Source of the DNA: VXPQ01 sp965232485
GTDB taxonomy: Bacteria; Bacteroidota; Rhodothermia; Rhodothermales; VXPQ01
Reading direction: 5' to 3'
Length of the DNA stretch: 64,000 nucleotides
NCBI GenBank assembly: GCA_965232485.1
Contig: OZ246975.1
Coordinates: 1,364,001 to 1,428,000 of the forward strand
How positions within the stretch are numbered: position 1 is the first letter of the stretch; each line of letters starts with the position of its first letter. Made by a program: the position numbers and the translations under genes. Below, piece after piece: positions 1-8,898 of this stretch. The notes beneath the pieces are model-generated. The model was not told where the DNA came from, made no database searches, and saw only the letters and a list, made by a program, of their open reading frames with translations.

Positions 1-683
1 GACTGCTGCTGCATTTGCTGCCACTGCGCCTGGATATTCGGACTCAGGTCGGGCTGGCCAAGAATTTCGCCCCGGTATATCCATACTTTCACGCCGATAG
101 AGCCATAAATGGTATGGGACGTAGCCTGGGCAAAATCAATGTCGGCGCGGATCGTGTGCAGCGGAACGCGCCCTTCGAGATACTGCTCGGTGCGGCCCAT
201 CTCTGCGCCGCCCAAACGCCCCGAAACACGAATGCGAATGCCCTCCGCTCCCATGCGCATGGCCGACGTAACCGCCTGCTTCATGGCCCGACGGAACGAA
301 ATACGTCCCTCCAGCTGCTGAGCCACATTCTGGGCGACCAGTTCGGCGTCCAGCTCGGGGCGCTTGATTTCATTGATGTTTATCCGGATGTCCTCCTTGT
401 TCGTCAGTTTCCTGATTTCCTCGCGGAGTTTCTCTACCTCGCTGCCGCTACGACCAATGACTACGCCGGGACGGCTCGTGTGCAGCGTCAGCACCACGCT
501 CTTCAGCGTGCGTTCGATGACGCAACGGCTTAATCCCGCGCGACGCAGACGCGTCGCAAGATACCGGCGAATTTCTTCGTCCTCAACAAGTTTTCCCGGC
601 AAGTCCCGCGTGGCGTACCAGTTGGAATCCCAACCTCGAATGACGCCTAACCGAAATCCGACCGGATGTGTTTTCTGACCCAA
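1..683 (-). CDS. rpsC: 30S ribosomal protein S3 (partial, runs off the left edge)
   Basis: Small-subunit protein of the 30S head, at the mRNA entry site. The reverse strand reads LGQKTHPVGFRLGVIRGWDS at the N-terminus, followed by the KH-domain stretch with RPGVVIGRSG near residue 75 and the later IRVSGRLGGAEMGRTE segment, all typical of bacterial S3. The start is a TTG at 681-683, preceded by an AAGAGAAAG purine run; there is no ATG at the conserved N-terminus, so TTG is the only start that gives the family's normal beginning. About 227 codons are present and the C-terminal tail is cut off by the window edge. It follows rplV by about 50 nt and is the last visible gene of the S10 operon. Confidence 0.96.
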   Translation of the reverse strand, partial: MGQKTHPVGFRLGVIRGWDSNWYATRDLPGKLVEDEEIRRYLATRLRRAGLSRCVIERTLKSVVLTLHTSRPGVVIGRSGSEVEKLREEIRKLTNKEDIRININEIKRPELDAELVAQNVAQQLEGRISFRRAMKQAVTSAMRMGAEGIRIRVSGRLGGAEMGRTEQYLEGRVPLHTIRADIDFAQATSHTIYGSIGVKVWIYRGEILGQPDLSPNIQAQWQQMQQQ

Positions 684-734
684 TGTCTTTCTCTTTTTAG
701 CGTGTCATGTTCTTGAAAAATTATGCGGTGCGCT

Positions 735-1112
735 TCATGCATCGTCGTCCGGCTCGCCCGGTTCGGCCTCGCCCGCGGTCCCCACAACCACAGTCAGATG
801 ACACGAACGTTTGAGTATGGGGTGGGCGCGCCCGCGAGACACTGGACGAAAACGTTTCATGCGCAACCCTTCGTCCGCTCGTATCTCCTTGACCACCAGG
901 GAACTTTCTTCAAACCGATCGTCCGGGTTTCTGTCCATCAGGTTGTACACGGCGGACTGAATCGTCAATTCGACCGGCCGGGTTATCCTGTGCGGCTGAT
1001 AGTGCAGAATGCTGAGCGCATCCGCAACCGTCTTGCCGCGAACAAGGTTAATCACCGTGCGCATCTTGCGAGGCGAACTGCGAATGTGCTTTCTGATGGC
1101 GCGTGCTTCCAT
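735..1112 (-). CDS. rplV: 50S ribosomal protein L22
   Basis: L22 lines the peptide exit tunnel. The 125-aa product begins MEARAIRKHIRSSPRKMR and contains LVRGKTVADALSIL and the hooked-loop region MKRFRPVSRGRAHPILKRS at about residues 83-101, as in bacterial L22. The C-terminus is slightly extended and acidic (EAEPGEPDDDA). It lies between rpsS and rpsC on the same strand, with gaps of about 60 and 50 nt, in the standard S10 operon order. Confidence 0.97.
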   Translation of the reverse strand: MEARAIRKHIRSSPRKMRTVINLVRGKTVADALSILHYQPHRITRPVELTIQSAVYNLMDRNPDDRFEESSLVVKEIRADEGLRMKRFRPVSRGRAHPILKRSCHLTVVVGTAGEAEPGEPDDDA

Positions 1113-1171
1113 AAGTCGTCATGCGTCCCGATAACCCTGCGAAGCGGCGGGGCGAGAGCGCGGCTTGCGTG

Positions 1172-1453
1172 TTATCGTTTGCGCTTGTCTACGTTCTTCC
1201 CGGCGTGTCCGCGGAAAGAACGCGTGGGGGAAAATTCGCCCAACTTGTGGCCAACCATGTTTTCCGTCACATAAACCGGAATAAATTGCTTCCCGTTGTG
1301 CACGGCAAAGGTATGCCCCACGAATTCCGGGGTAATCATGGAATCCCGACTCCAGGTCTTGATCACCTTTTTGGCGTTATTCTTGTTCAGGGCGTCCACT
1401 TTGCGTTGCAACTTGAAGTGAACGTAGGGTCCTTTGCGTAACGAACGTGCCAT
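1172..1453 (-). CDS. rpsS: 30S ribosomal protein S19
   Basis: S19 sits in the 30S head and pairs with S13. The 93-aa protein starts MARSLRKGPYVHFKLQRK and holds the conserved TWSRDSMITPEFVGHTFAVHN-type core and VGHKLGEFSPTRSFRGHAGK; length and order match the family. The ATG at 1451-1453 is the natural start. It lies between rplB and rplV, as in the standard S10 operon. Confidence 0.98.
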   Translation of the reverse strand: MARSLRKGPYVHFKLQRKVDALNKNNAKKVIKTWSRDSMITPEFVGHTFAVHNGKQFIPVYVTENMVGHKLGEFSPTRSFRGHAGKNVDKRKR

Positions 1454-1501
1454 ATTTCTGTAATCTGCTCTCTCCGAAAGCGACCGGGCGCAAAACAGCG
1501 C

Positions 1502-2326
1502 CTATTGGCCTCGCCGCCGGACAATGTACTTGTCGGATTGCTTGTTTTTCTTGCGTGTCTTGTACCCCTTGGCCGGGACGCCGCTGGGAGAACGCGGAAG
1601 CCCGCCGGACGCCTTGCCTTCCCCGCCGCCCATCGGGTGGTCGATGGGATTCATCGCCACGCCGCGCGTCTTGGGACGGACGCCAAGCCACCGCTTGCGT
1701 CCGGCTTTCCCGAAATCGATGTTCATATGATCCACATTGCTCGCCACGCCAATGGTCGCCATGCATCTCGCGGGAACCAGGCGCGTCTCTCCCGAAGGAA
1801 GTTTAAGCGTGGCGTACTTCCCTTCGCGGGCCATAAGCTGCGCGCTGGCGCCGGCCGAACGAGCCAGTTGCGCTCCTTTTCCGGGGCGCATCTCAATCGC
1901 ATGGACTTGCGTGCCGAGGGGAATTTCGGACAACGGAAGGCAATTGCCCGATTCGGGGGGCGCATCCGGCCCGCTTTGAAGCGTCATGCCCACTTTCACC
2001 CCATCGGGGGCGATAATATAGCGTTTTTCGCCGTCGGCATAGGCCAGCAACGCGATGCGGGCCGAGCGATTGGGGTCATACTCGATCGTAGCCACCTGCG
2101 CCGGAATGCCCTGCTTGTTGCGCTTGAAATCGATAATGCGATACCGGCGCTTGTGGCCTCCGCCCTGGTGACGCGTGGTAATCCGCCCCGTGTTATTGCG
2201 GCCGGCCTTGTGCTTCAACGGAGCCAGCAACTTTTTCTCGGGCTTCGACGACGTAATATCGTCGAACGCATCGAGCGTATATTGCCGTCTGGCGTTGGAC
2301 GTCGGTTTTACTTTCCTGATGGCCAT
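1502..2326 (-). CDS. rplB: 50S ribosomal protein L2
   Basis: L2 binds 23S rRNA near the peptidyl-transferase centre and helps join the subunits. The 274-aa product has the usual length and signatures: KHKAGRNNTGRITTRHQGGGHKRRYR near residues 38-62 (shown only in part: TTRHQGGGHKRRYR), ARCMATIGVASN, and the C-terminal GVAMNPIDHPMGGGEGKASG with the conserved histidine. The basic tail KTRKKNKQSDKYIVRRRGQ is normal. It follows rplW by about 30 nt. Confidence 0.98.
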   Translation of the reverse strand: MAIRKVKPTSNARRQYTLDAFDDITSSKPEKKLLAPLKHKAGRNNTGRITTRHQGGGHKRRYRIIDFKRNKQGIPAQVATIEYDPNRSARIALLAYADGEKRYIIAPDGVKVGMTLQSGPDAPPESGNCLPLSEIPLGTQVHAIEMRPGKGAQLARSAGASAQLMAREGKYATLKLPSGETRLVPARCMATIGVASNVDHMNIDFGKAGRKRWLGVRPKTRGVAMNPIDHPMGGGEGKASGGLPRSPSGVPAKGYKTRKKNKQSDKYIVRRRGQ

Positions 2327-2358
2327 GATTGTCCGCGATCCTGTCGGGGAGGTACGTA

Positions 2359-2658
2359 TTAAACCTGTTCGAAAAAGTCGATCGGCTCGGAGTCCGGGTG
2401 CAGCGTGATAATCGCCCGTTTGCGCCGCGCGGTGCGTCCCTGCACGACGCCTTGACGGGTGCGTTGATTCCGCTGCTTGCCCCGGACGATACAGGTGCGA
2501 ACCTTCTTGATCGAAACGGAGGGATAGCGCTCCTGCACGGCTTTCTTGATCTCGACCTTGTTGGCGTCCAGCCGCACCTCGAAGGCATAATGGTTTTCTT
2601 CCATCAGCCTTGTCAGCTTCTCGGTAACCAGCGGCTGGATGAGTATGTCGTTACGCAT
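2359..2658 (-). CDS. rplW: 50S ribosomal protein L23
   Basis: L23 surrounds the exit tunnel and docks trigger factor and SRP. The 99-aa protein begins MRNDILIQPLVTEKLTRLME and has the conserved YAFEVRLDANKVEIKKAVQE motif followed by the loop rich in basic residues. It is of normal size and lies between rplD and rplB with short gaps. Confidence 0.96.
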   Translation of the reverse strand: MRNDILIQPLVTEKLTRLMEENHYAFEVRLDANKVEIKKAVQERYPSVSIKKVRTCIVRGKQRNQRTRQGVVQGRTARRKRAIITLHPDSEPIDFFEQV

Positions 2659-2695
2659 GGCGATGATCTCGTCGATTCATTTGCAGCGCCGCGGC

Positions 2696-3343
2696 TCAGG
2701 CCGCAGCGTTTTCGCTGGAGTCCAGCATCCGGGTAAGTAACGCCAGGGCGCCTTCCTCAAGGACAACCACGTCGGCATGGAGAATGTCGAGCGTGGAAAC
2801 ATGTTGTGCTTCCTTGACCCGAACGCGCGGAAGGTTGTTGCTTGAGCGATACACTTCCGGACTATGCGTTTCCGTAAGCACAAGCACCTTGTCGCCGGCA
2901 AAGCCCATGGCCTCCATTAAATCGGCCAGCTTGCGGGAACTGGGCTGGTCGTACTGCAAATCGCCCACGACGCACAATGCATTGTTCTGCGCCTTGTAAC
3001 TGAGCGCAGACCGACGGGCAAGGCGACTCGCCTTCGCATTCATCTTGAAACGGTACTGCCGGGGACGCGGCCCGAACAACGTCCCGCCGCCTCGCCGAAG
3101 CGGCGACGTTCTAGCGCCCGCGCGCGAATGGCCCGTACCTTTCTGGCGGTACAGTTTCCGGGTGCTTCCCCGCACTTCGCCGCGCTCCTTCGCTTTATGC
3201 GTTCCCTGTCGCGCGCGGGCCTGTATTCTCCGCACGTCCAGCCAGATTACATGATCGTTGGGCTCGATGGCGAACACCGAGGGAGCCAACGGCGCCTCGC
3301 GCTTGGTGGCGCTCCCGTCAGAACCGAAAACCCTAACATTCAT
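2696..3343 (-). CDS. rplD: 50S ribosomal protein L4
   Basis: L4 is a 50S assembly protein with a loop that reaches the exit tunnel. The 215-aa product has the extended-loop signature around residues 60-92 (TRKLYRQKGTGHSRAGA followed by PLRRGGGTLFGPRPRQY), and the C-terminal half keeps VLVLTETHSP and NLPRVRVKEAQHVSTLDIL. The ATG at 3341-3343 follows rplC by about 60 nt. Context and motifs agree. Confidence 0.97.
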   Translation of the reverse strand: MNVRVFGSDGSATKREAPLAPSVFAIEPNDHVIWLDVRRIQARARQGTHKAKERGEVRGSTRKLYRQKGTGHSRAGARTSPLRRGGGTLFGPRPRQYRFKMNAKASRLARRSALSYKAQNNALCVVGDLQYDQPSSRKLADLMEAMGFAGDKVLVLTETHSPEVYRSSNNLPRVRVKEAQHVSTLDILHADVVVLEEGALALLTRMLDSSENAAA

Positions 3344-3406
3344 AAAGCATCCGAATGTGTTCGAACCTGTATGTTCCTGCGAGGCGCGCGGGCCGCGACA
3401 GAACCA

Positions 3407-4042
3407 TTATTTCTTTTTGTGGATGGTGACGACGCCTCCCCTTGGACCCGGCACGGCGCCCTTCAGCAAAAGCGCATGCTGTTCGCTCAGCACCCGGACC
3501 ACTTCCAGATTCTGCACGGTCGCGCGCGCATGACCCTGGCGCCCCGCCATCTTCATGCCGGGAAATACGCGGGAAGGATCGGAGGACGCGCCGATAGACC
3601 CGGGCGCTCGCTCCCTATTGTGCTGGCCGTGCGTACGCGAACCCACGCCCCGGAACCCGTGCCGCCGCACCACGCCCTGGAAGCCTTTTCCCTTGGAAAT
3701 ACCGACGACGTCCACGATATCCCCCTCTTCGAACACATCGCTCACGACGATCTCGTCCCCAAGCGACAGTTCCTGTCCCGAAAAATCGCGGCGAAATTCG
3801 ACCGATTTTTTCTTCGGCGAGGTTCCGGCCCGCTCGTAATGACCTTGCCGGGCTCGCGTGGTCCGGGAGGGTTTGCGCTCGAACGCCGCAAGTTGCACGG
3901 CGTCGTAGCCGTCCGGCCCGTCGGCAGACTTCACCTGGGTGACGACATTCGGCGTCACTTCGACAAGCGTACAGGGAATGCTATTCCCTGTTTCGTCGAA
4001 CACATTGGTCATGCCCATTTTTTTGCCGATCAACGCACCCAT
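3407..4042 (-). CDS. rplC: 50S ribosomal protein L3
   Basis: L3 is an early 50S assembly protein. The start was taken as the ATG at 4040-4042 because it gives MGALIGKKMGMTNVFDETGN, the family N-terminus, and a 211-aa product; a longer open frame upstream (to 4498) overlaps the neighbouring lipoprotein gene and has no homology. The conserved GFQGVVRRHGFRG and SIGASSDPSRVFPGMKMAGR segments are at about residues 125-175. Unusually, the gene directly upstream, only 5 nt away, is a lipoprotein gene rather than rpsJ. Confidence 0.97.
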   Translation of the reverse strand: MGALIGKKMGMTNVFDETGNSIPCTLVEVTPNVVTQVKSADGPDGYDAVQLAAFERKPSRTTRARQGHYERAGTSPKKKSVEFRRDFSGQELSLGDEIVVSDVFEEGDIVDVVGISKGKGFQGVVRRHGFRGVGSRTHGQHNRERAPGSIGASSDPSRVFPGMKMAGRQGHARATVQNLEVVRVLSEQHALLLKGAVPGPRGGVVTIHKKK

Positions 4043-4047
4043 GGCCG

Positions 4048-4521
4048 CTATTGTTTTTGAATATTCACCGTGACCGTGCCCTCGTATGGCGTGGTCGGGT
4101 CGAAAAGATTGTTCACAATATCCGCGCGCGCCGAGAGCGTCGCCTGCGAATCGTTCTCGAACGCATAGTTGAATGGCACGCTGGCGCTGCCGGTAATCAT
4201 AAATGTGAGGGTGCGCGGCCCGTCGTCCACCGCATAGGTTCCCGAGAACACCCGATCCTCTTGTCCCGAATCGTCCTTGTAATCCACCGTAAGCGTAAAA
4301 GCAGGATTTTCGTCGCCCGCCTGCAATACGGCGGCCAGGCTGTTGACAAGCGCCGCGAATTCCGCCGACTGATCTCCCGCGCTGTCGCGGACGCCGGTGG
4401 CCGCCCAGGTCCCGACGAATCGCTCCGCATCGGTGGGCCCGTCGTCGTTCGAGTCGCACCCCGCGGGCAATAACGCCAACGCGGCCAGCAAGGCCCATAT
4501 GGAGAAGTATCTACGCATCAT
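4048..4521 (-). CDS. Predicted lipocalin-like lipoprotein inserted in the S10 operon
   Basis: A 157-aa product starting at the double ATG (4516-4521): MMRRYFSIWALLAALALLPAG then Cys. The first 22 residues form a signal peptide with a lipobox ending at Cys22, followed by the acidic stretch CDSNDDGPTD, resembling the surface-export signals of Bacteroidota lipoproteins. After that comes AERFVGTWAATGV; the G-x-W motif and the alternating beta-type pattern (FSGTYAVDDGPRTLTFMI) suggest a small lipocalin-like beta barrel, which is inference. A TTG at 4545 could extend it by 8 residues. It begins 30 nt after the rpsJ stop and ends 5 nt before rplC on the same strand, so it must be cotranscribed with ribosomal protein genes. 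rpsJ and rplC are adjacent in nearly all bacteria. The exact family is not recognised. Confidence 0.85.
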   Translation of the reverse strand: MMRRYFSIWALLAALALLPAGCDSNDDGPTDAERFVGTWAATGVRDSAGDQSAEFAALVNSLAAVLQAGDENPAFTLTVDYKDDSGQEDRVFSGTYAVDDGPRTLTFMITGSASVPFNYAFENDSQATLSARADIVNNLFDPTTPYEGTVTVNIQKQ

Positions 4522-4551
4522 CGTTTGCGTCTCGGCGATTTTCAAACGAAA

Positions 4552-4863
4552 TCATACCTTGATTTCCACATCGACGCCGCTCGGAAGCTCCAGCTTCATA
4601 AGCGCATCCACGGTTTTGCTGCTGGTGGACAAGATATCGATCAGGCGCTCATGGCTTCGCGTCTCGAATTGCTCTCGACTTTTCTTGTCCACATGCGGAC
4701 TGCGGAGCACCGTATACACCGACCGTTTCACGGGAAGCGGAATCGGGCCGCTTACCACGGCGCCGGTGGACTTCACCGTACGGAGTATCTTGCTTGCGCT
4801 CTTGTCGATCAATCGATGATCGTACGACCTGAGCTTGATGCGAATTTTCTGATTCAGCGCCAT
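4552..4863 (-). CDS. rpsJ: 30S ribosomal protein S10
   Basis: S10 belongs to the 30S head and also pairs with NusB in antitermination. The 103-aa product has the standard IRIKLRSYDHRLIDKSASKI start, the GPIPLPVKRSVYTVLRSPHV centre with the PHVDKKSREQFE loop, and ends in LPSGVDVEIKV. It lies 72 nt downstream of tuf, so the str and S10 blocks are joined here. Confidence 0.98.
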   Translation of the reverse strand: MALNQKIRIKLRSYDHRLIDKSASKILRTVKSTGAVVSGPIPLPVKRSVYTVLRSPHVDKKSREQFETRSHERLIDILSTSSKTVDALMKLELPSGVDVEIKV

Positions 4864-4935
4864 AATCCTTGCCTGTCGTTCCCCTCGCCAGCGTTCGTCC
4901 TGAAGCGCGGCAGAGATATTACGAGCCTGTTCCTC

Positions 4936-6132
4936 CTAATCCAGTATCTTCGTCACGACGCCGGCGCCCACCGTACGGCCGCCTTCGCGAATTGCGAACC
5001 GCAATCCTTCCTCCATCGCCACCGGCTGAATCAGATTCACCTCAAACTGCGTATTGTCGCCCGGCATGACCATCTCCACGCCTCCGGGCAGTTCGATATC
5101 TCCCGTCACATCCGTGGTGCGGAAATAGAACTGCGGACGGTAGCCCTTGAAGAACGGCGTGTGACGCCCTCCTTCCTCCTTGGACAACACGTACACCTCG
5201 CATTCGAAATGGCGGTGGGGCTTAATGGAGCCCGGCTTGCAAATAACCATCCCGCGCTCGATCTCTTCCTTGCCGACGCCGCGAAGCAACAAGCCCACGT
5301 TATCCCCGGCCTGACCGGAATCGAGCAGTTTCCTGAACATCTCCACGCCCGTCACCGTAGAGGTGACTTTTTCTTCCTGCATGCCGAGAATCTCCACCGG
5401 ATTGCCCACATTGACGACGCCCCGTTCGATCCGCCCCGTGGCGACCGTGCCGCGGCCCGTAATCGAGAAAATGTCCTCCACCGGCATGAGGAAAGGCTTG
5501 TCCATCTCGCGGACAGGCGTCGGAATGTAGGAATCCACGGCGCTCATCAACTCTATGACCTTGTCTTCCCATTCCGTTTCGCCATTCAGGGCGCCGAGCG
5601 CAGAGCCTGCGATAATCGGCGTATCGTCGCCGGGAAATTCGTATGTATCCAGCAGCTCGCGCACTTCCATGTCCACGAGTTCCAGCAGCTCCTCGTCGTC
5701 AACCAGGTCCACCTTGTTCAAAAACACCACGATGTAGGGCACGCCCACCTGACGAGCAAGCAGGATGTGCTCCCGGGTCTGCGGCATGGGCCCATCGGTG
5801 GCCGCCACAACGAGAATAGCGCCGTCCATCTGGGCTGCGCCCGTCACCATGTTCTTGACATAGTCGGCGTGTCCCGGACAGTCCACATGGGCGTAGTGGC
5901 GGGCTTCTGTTGCATACTCCACATGCGCCGTAGCGATCGTAATGCCGCGTTCGCGCTCTTCGGGGGCATTGTCGATGGAATCAAACGAACGGATGGCGTT
6001 CGCCGGATCTTCCACGCGACGATTCAGAACCAGCGTAATCGCTGCCGTCAGCGTAGTCTTTCCGTGGTCCACATGTCCGATGGTGCCTATGTTCACGTGA
6101 GGCTTACTGCGCTCAAAAGTTTCCTTTGCCAT
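4936..6132 (-). CDS. tuf: Elongation factor Tu
   Basis: GTPase that delivers aminoacyl-tRNA to the ribosomal A site. The 398-aa protein starts MAKETFERSKPHVNIGTIGH and has G1 GHVDHGKT (about residues 19-26), the switch-I/G2 region EERERGITIATAHVEY, G3 DCPGHADYVKNM (about 80-91) and G4 NKVDL (about 135), followed by beta-barrel domains 2 and 3 ending VGAGVVTKILD. It is full length and lies between fusA and rpsJ in the classical str-S10 arrangement. Confidence 0.99.
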   Translation of the reverse strand: MAKETFERSKPHVNIGTIGHVDHGKTTLTAAITLVLNRRVEDPANAIRSFDSIDNAPEERERGITIATAHVEYATEARHYAHVDCPGHADYVKNMVTGAAQMDGAILVVAATDGPMPQTREHILLARQVGVPYIVVFLNKVDLVDDEELLELVDMEVRELLDTYEFPGDDTPIIAGSALGALNGETEWEDKVIELMSAVDSYIPTPVREMDKPFLMPVEDIFSITGRGTVATGRIERGVVNVGNPVEILGMQEEKVTSTVTGVEMFRKLLDSGQAGDNVGLLLRGVGKEEIERGMVICKPGSIKPHRHFECEVYVLSKEEGGRHTPFFKGYRPQFYFRTTDVTGDIELPGGVEMVMPGDNTQFEVNLIQPVAMEEGLRFAIREGGRTVGAGVVTKILD

Positions 6133-6198
6133 GACTGAATGCTCTGTTGGGCGATAAGGTGTTCGGTAAAATGGTTTCAGTGAAAGTCGTCTGACCGG

Positions 6199-8295
6199 CT
6201 ATGCCGCAACGGCGCCGGGACTGGACGAAACGATCTCCTCGACGATGCTCTTCGGCGCCTGTTCGTAATGGTCGAATTGCATCGTATAGATGGCTCGTCC
6301 TTGCGTAATGGATCGAAGATCGGTGGAATACCCGAACATCTCCGACAGCGGCACGGACGCCGTGATGACCTGCGCATCCTGGCGCGAAACCATGCTCTCG
6401 ATACGACCGCGTCGGCTGTTCAGGTCGCCAATCACATCGCCCATGTATTCCTCCGGCGTAACCACCTCGACTTGCATGATGGGCTCCATCATGACGGGGG
6501 TGGCCCTCCGGGCTGCGCTGCGGAAAGCCATTCGGCCCGCAATCTCGAAGGCGTTCTGGTCGGAATCCACGTCGTGCTGCTTTCCGTCGTAGAGACGGGC
6601 CCGGACCCCTTCGACGGGATAACCGGCAAGCGGGCCTTGCAGCATGGCCGACTTGACGCCCTTTTCCACGGAGGGGATATACTCCTTTGGAATATTGCCC
6701 CCCTTGACTTCATCGACAAACTCGAAGCCGACGCCGCTCTCGGTGGGCGTAAACTCGATGTAGACCTCGGCGAATTGCCCGCGGCCCCCGGTCTGCTTTT
6801 TGTGCGTGTACCGCTCGTCCCATACCGTCGTGATCGCTTCGCGGTACGCCACCTGGGGACGCCCCACGTTGGCGGCCACCTGAAATTCGCGGCGCAAACG
6901 ATCTACGATAATTTCAAGGTGCAGTTCGCCCATCCCCGCGATGATCGTCTGGCCCGTTTCTTCGTCGGTGCGGACAACGAACGTCGGATCCTCCTCGGAC
7001 AATTTCATAAGGCCCTGCGACATTTTGTCGCCGTCCGCCTTGGTCTTCGGCTCGATCGCAATGCGAATAACAGGCTCCGGAAACTCCATGTGCTCCAGCA
7101 CCACCGGATGTCCCGTATCGCACAAGGTGTCCCCCGTGCGGATTTTCTTGAGCCCGACCGCCGCCGCGATATCTCCGGCCACCACCTGATCGACGTCCTC
7201 CCGGTGATTCGCATGCATAAAGAGAATGCGCCCGACTCGTTCTTTTTGCTGCGAAGAGCCATTCAAAATATGCGAACCCTTGTTGAGCGTCCCGCTATAG
7301 ACGCGGAAAAAGGTCAGTTTCCCGACGTAGGGGTCCGTGGCGATCTTGAACGCAATGGCGCTGAACGGCGCGGACGGGTCGGGGTTGCGCTTGATCGAAT
7401 CGCCGGACTTCGGATGGACGCCGGACACGGGCGGAATGTCCACCGGCCCCGGCAAATAATCGATAGCGCCGTCCAGCAAGCGCTGAATACCCTTGTTCTT
7501 GAACGCCGAACCGCAAAAAACCGGCGTAATATCGATGTTCAGGGTGGCCGCGCGAACCGCCGTTCTGATTTCCTGCGGCGTGATTTCCTCGCCTTCAAGG
7601 TACTTCATCAGCAACGCATCGTTGTGCTCCGCAATCGCCTCCAGAAGATGAATGCGCCAGTGCCGCGCTTCCTTCTTGAGGTCCGCAGGCACATCAATCT
7701 CGTCCCAGGTGGTCCCCTGCGTTTCGTCGTGCCAAACGATCGCCTTATCCTCGATCAGATCAATGACGCCCCGAAACATGTCTCCGGCGCCAATAGGTAT
7801 CTGGACGGGAATCGGGTGCGCCTTGAGCCGTTCGCGCATCATCTGCACGGCGTTCTCGAAATCGGCCCCCGTTCGGTCCATCTTGTTGATAAAGGCGATG
7901 CGCGGCACGCCATACTTGTTGGCCTGTCGCCATACCGTCTCGGATTGCGGCTCCACGCCCCCTACGGCGCAGAACAGCGCAATCGCTCCGTCCAGTACGC
8001 GCAGCGAGCGCTCCACTTCGACGGTGAAATCCACATGGCCCGGCGTATCGATAATATTAATGCGGTGATCTTGCCAGAAACAGGTGGTCGCCGCACTGGT
8101 GATCGTAATGCCGCGCTCCTTTTCCTGCTCCATCCAGTCCATGGTGGCGCCGCCTTCGTGCACCTCGCCCATGCGATGAAGCCGTCCCGTATAGAACAGG
8201 ATGCGCTCCGTCGTGGTGGTTTTCCCCGCGTCAATATGGGCCATGATGCCGATATTGCGGGTTTTCTCAAGAGATATCGTCTTTATGTTGGCCAT
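6199..8295 (-). CDS. fusA: Elongation factor G
   Basis: Translocase GTPase of the ribosome. The start was taken as the ATG at 8293-8295 (MANIKTISLEKTRNIGIMAH), giving 698 aa; a TTG seven codons upstream is less likely. G1 AHIDAGKTTTTERIL is at about residues 17-31, followed by the switch region GATMDWMEQEKERGITITSA, DTPGHVDFT and NKMDRTGADF. The C-terminal domains IV-V include GQFAEV and the PIMQVEVVTPEEYMGDVIGD segment near residue 610. It is flanked by rpsG and tuf. Confidence 0.98.
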   Translation of the reverse strand: MANIKTISLEKTRNIGIMAHIDAGKTTTTERILFYTGRLHRMGEVHEGGATMDWMEQEKERGITITSAATTCFWQDHRINIIDTPGHVDFTVEVERSLRVLDGAIALFCAVGGVEPQSETVWRQANKYGVPRIAFINKMDRTGADFENAVQMMRERLKAHPIPVQIPIGAGDMFRGVIDLIEDKAIVWHDETQGTTWDEIDVPADLKKEARHWRIHLLEAIAEHNDALLMKYLEGEEITPQEIRTAVRAATLNIDITPVFCGSAFKNKGIQRLLDGAIDYLPGPVDIPPVSGVHPKSGDSIKRNPDPSAPFSAIAFKIATDPYVGKLTFFRVYSGTLNKGSHILNGSSQQKERVGRILFMHANHREDVDQVVAGDIAAAVGLKKIRTGDTLCDTGHPVVLEHMEFPEPVIRIAIEPKTKADGDKMSQGLMKLSEEDPTFVVRTDEETGQTIIAGMGELHLEIIVDRLRREFQVAANVGRPQVAYREAITTVWDERYTHKKQTGGRGQFAEVYIEFTPTESGVGFEFVDEVKGGNIPKEYIPSVEKGVKSAMLQGPLAGYPVEGVRARLYDGKQHDVDSDQNAFEIAGRMAFRSAARRATPVMMEPIMQVEVVTPEEYMGDVIGDLNSRRGRIESMVSRQDAQVITASVPLSEMFGYSTDLRSITQGRAIYTMQFDHYEQAPKSIVEEIVSSSPGAVAA

Positions 8296-8367
8296 GGCGG
8301 CGGTCGATAATATCAAGCCCCCGCCGCAAACAAGCGGCCGAAGGCTGCAAATCGCATTGTTAGTCCA

Positions 8368-8835
8368 TCAAAACCGAAAGTGGGCGAATGCTTTATTGGA
8401 TTCAGCCATTCTGTGCGTATCGTCTTTCTTCTTGACGGACCCTCCTTCTCCCTTGGACGCCGCCTGCAATTCGTTTGCAAGCCGCAACGCAAAGCTCTTG
8501 TCGCTCCGGGCGTGGGCATAGCGGATAATCCACCGGAACGCCAGCGCGGTGCGGCGCTCGGAGCGGACTTCAATGGGCACCTGGTAGGTAGCCCCGCCCA
8601 CCCGGCGGCTCCGCACCTCAATGAGCGGCGCCACATTCTCGACGGCTTTCCTGAATACCTCGACCCCCGGCTCTCCGGTACGCTCCCCGGCAATGTCGAA
8701 TGCCTGGTACACCACCCGTTGCGCCGTGCTCTTCTTGCCGTCTTTCAGTACGCTGGATATAAAACGGCCCACGAGCTCGTCGCCATAGACAGAATCCGCG
8801 GCGGTCTTGCGTTTTTCTGCTTTGTTTCTGCGCAT
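8368..8835 (-). CDS. rpsG: 30S ribosomal protein S7
   Basis: Primary 16S rRNA-binding protein of the 30S head. The 155-aa sequence begins MRRNKAEKRK and holds the conserved SVLKDGKKSTAQRVVYQAFD, the beta-hairpin segment VRSRRVGGATYQVPIEVRSE (about 75-94) and ALAFRWIIRYAHARSDKSFA. It is normal in length and lies between rpsL and fusA. Confidence 0.98.
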   Translation of the reverse strand: MRRNKAEKRKTAADSVYGDELVGRFISSVLKDGKKSTAQRVVYQAFDIAGERTGEPGVEVFRKAVENVAPLIEVRSRRVGGATYQVPIEVRSERRTALAFRWIIRYAHARSDKSFALRLANELQAASKGEGGSVKKKDDTHRMAESNKAFAHFRF

Positions 8836-8898
8836 GATTCAGACCCTTTTGCAATACGGACCGGGCGTCCTGTTCCGAAGAAAGATTTTCTTTCCAGA

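Noticed and set aside
3407..4498. Longer start for rplC reaching into the lipoprotein gene
   Set aside because: The added N-terminal residues are unrelated to L3, and the lipoprotein frame there has a proper signal peptide.
4525..6138. 537-codon plus-strand open frame opposite tuf
   Set aside because: Exact shadow of EF-Tu in high-GC DNA; His/Arg-rich with no recognisable domain.
6268..8310. 680-codon plus-strand open frame opposite fusA
   Set aside because: Shadow of EF-G; composition is biased and there is no motif.
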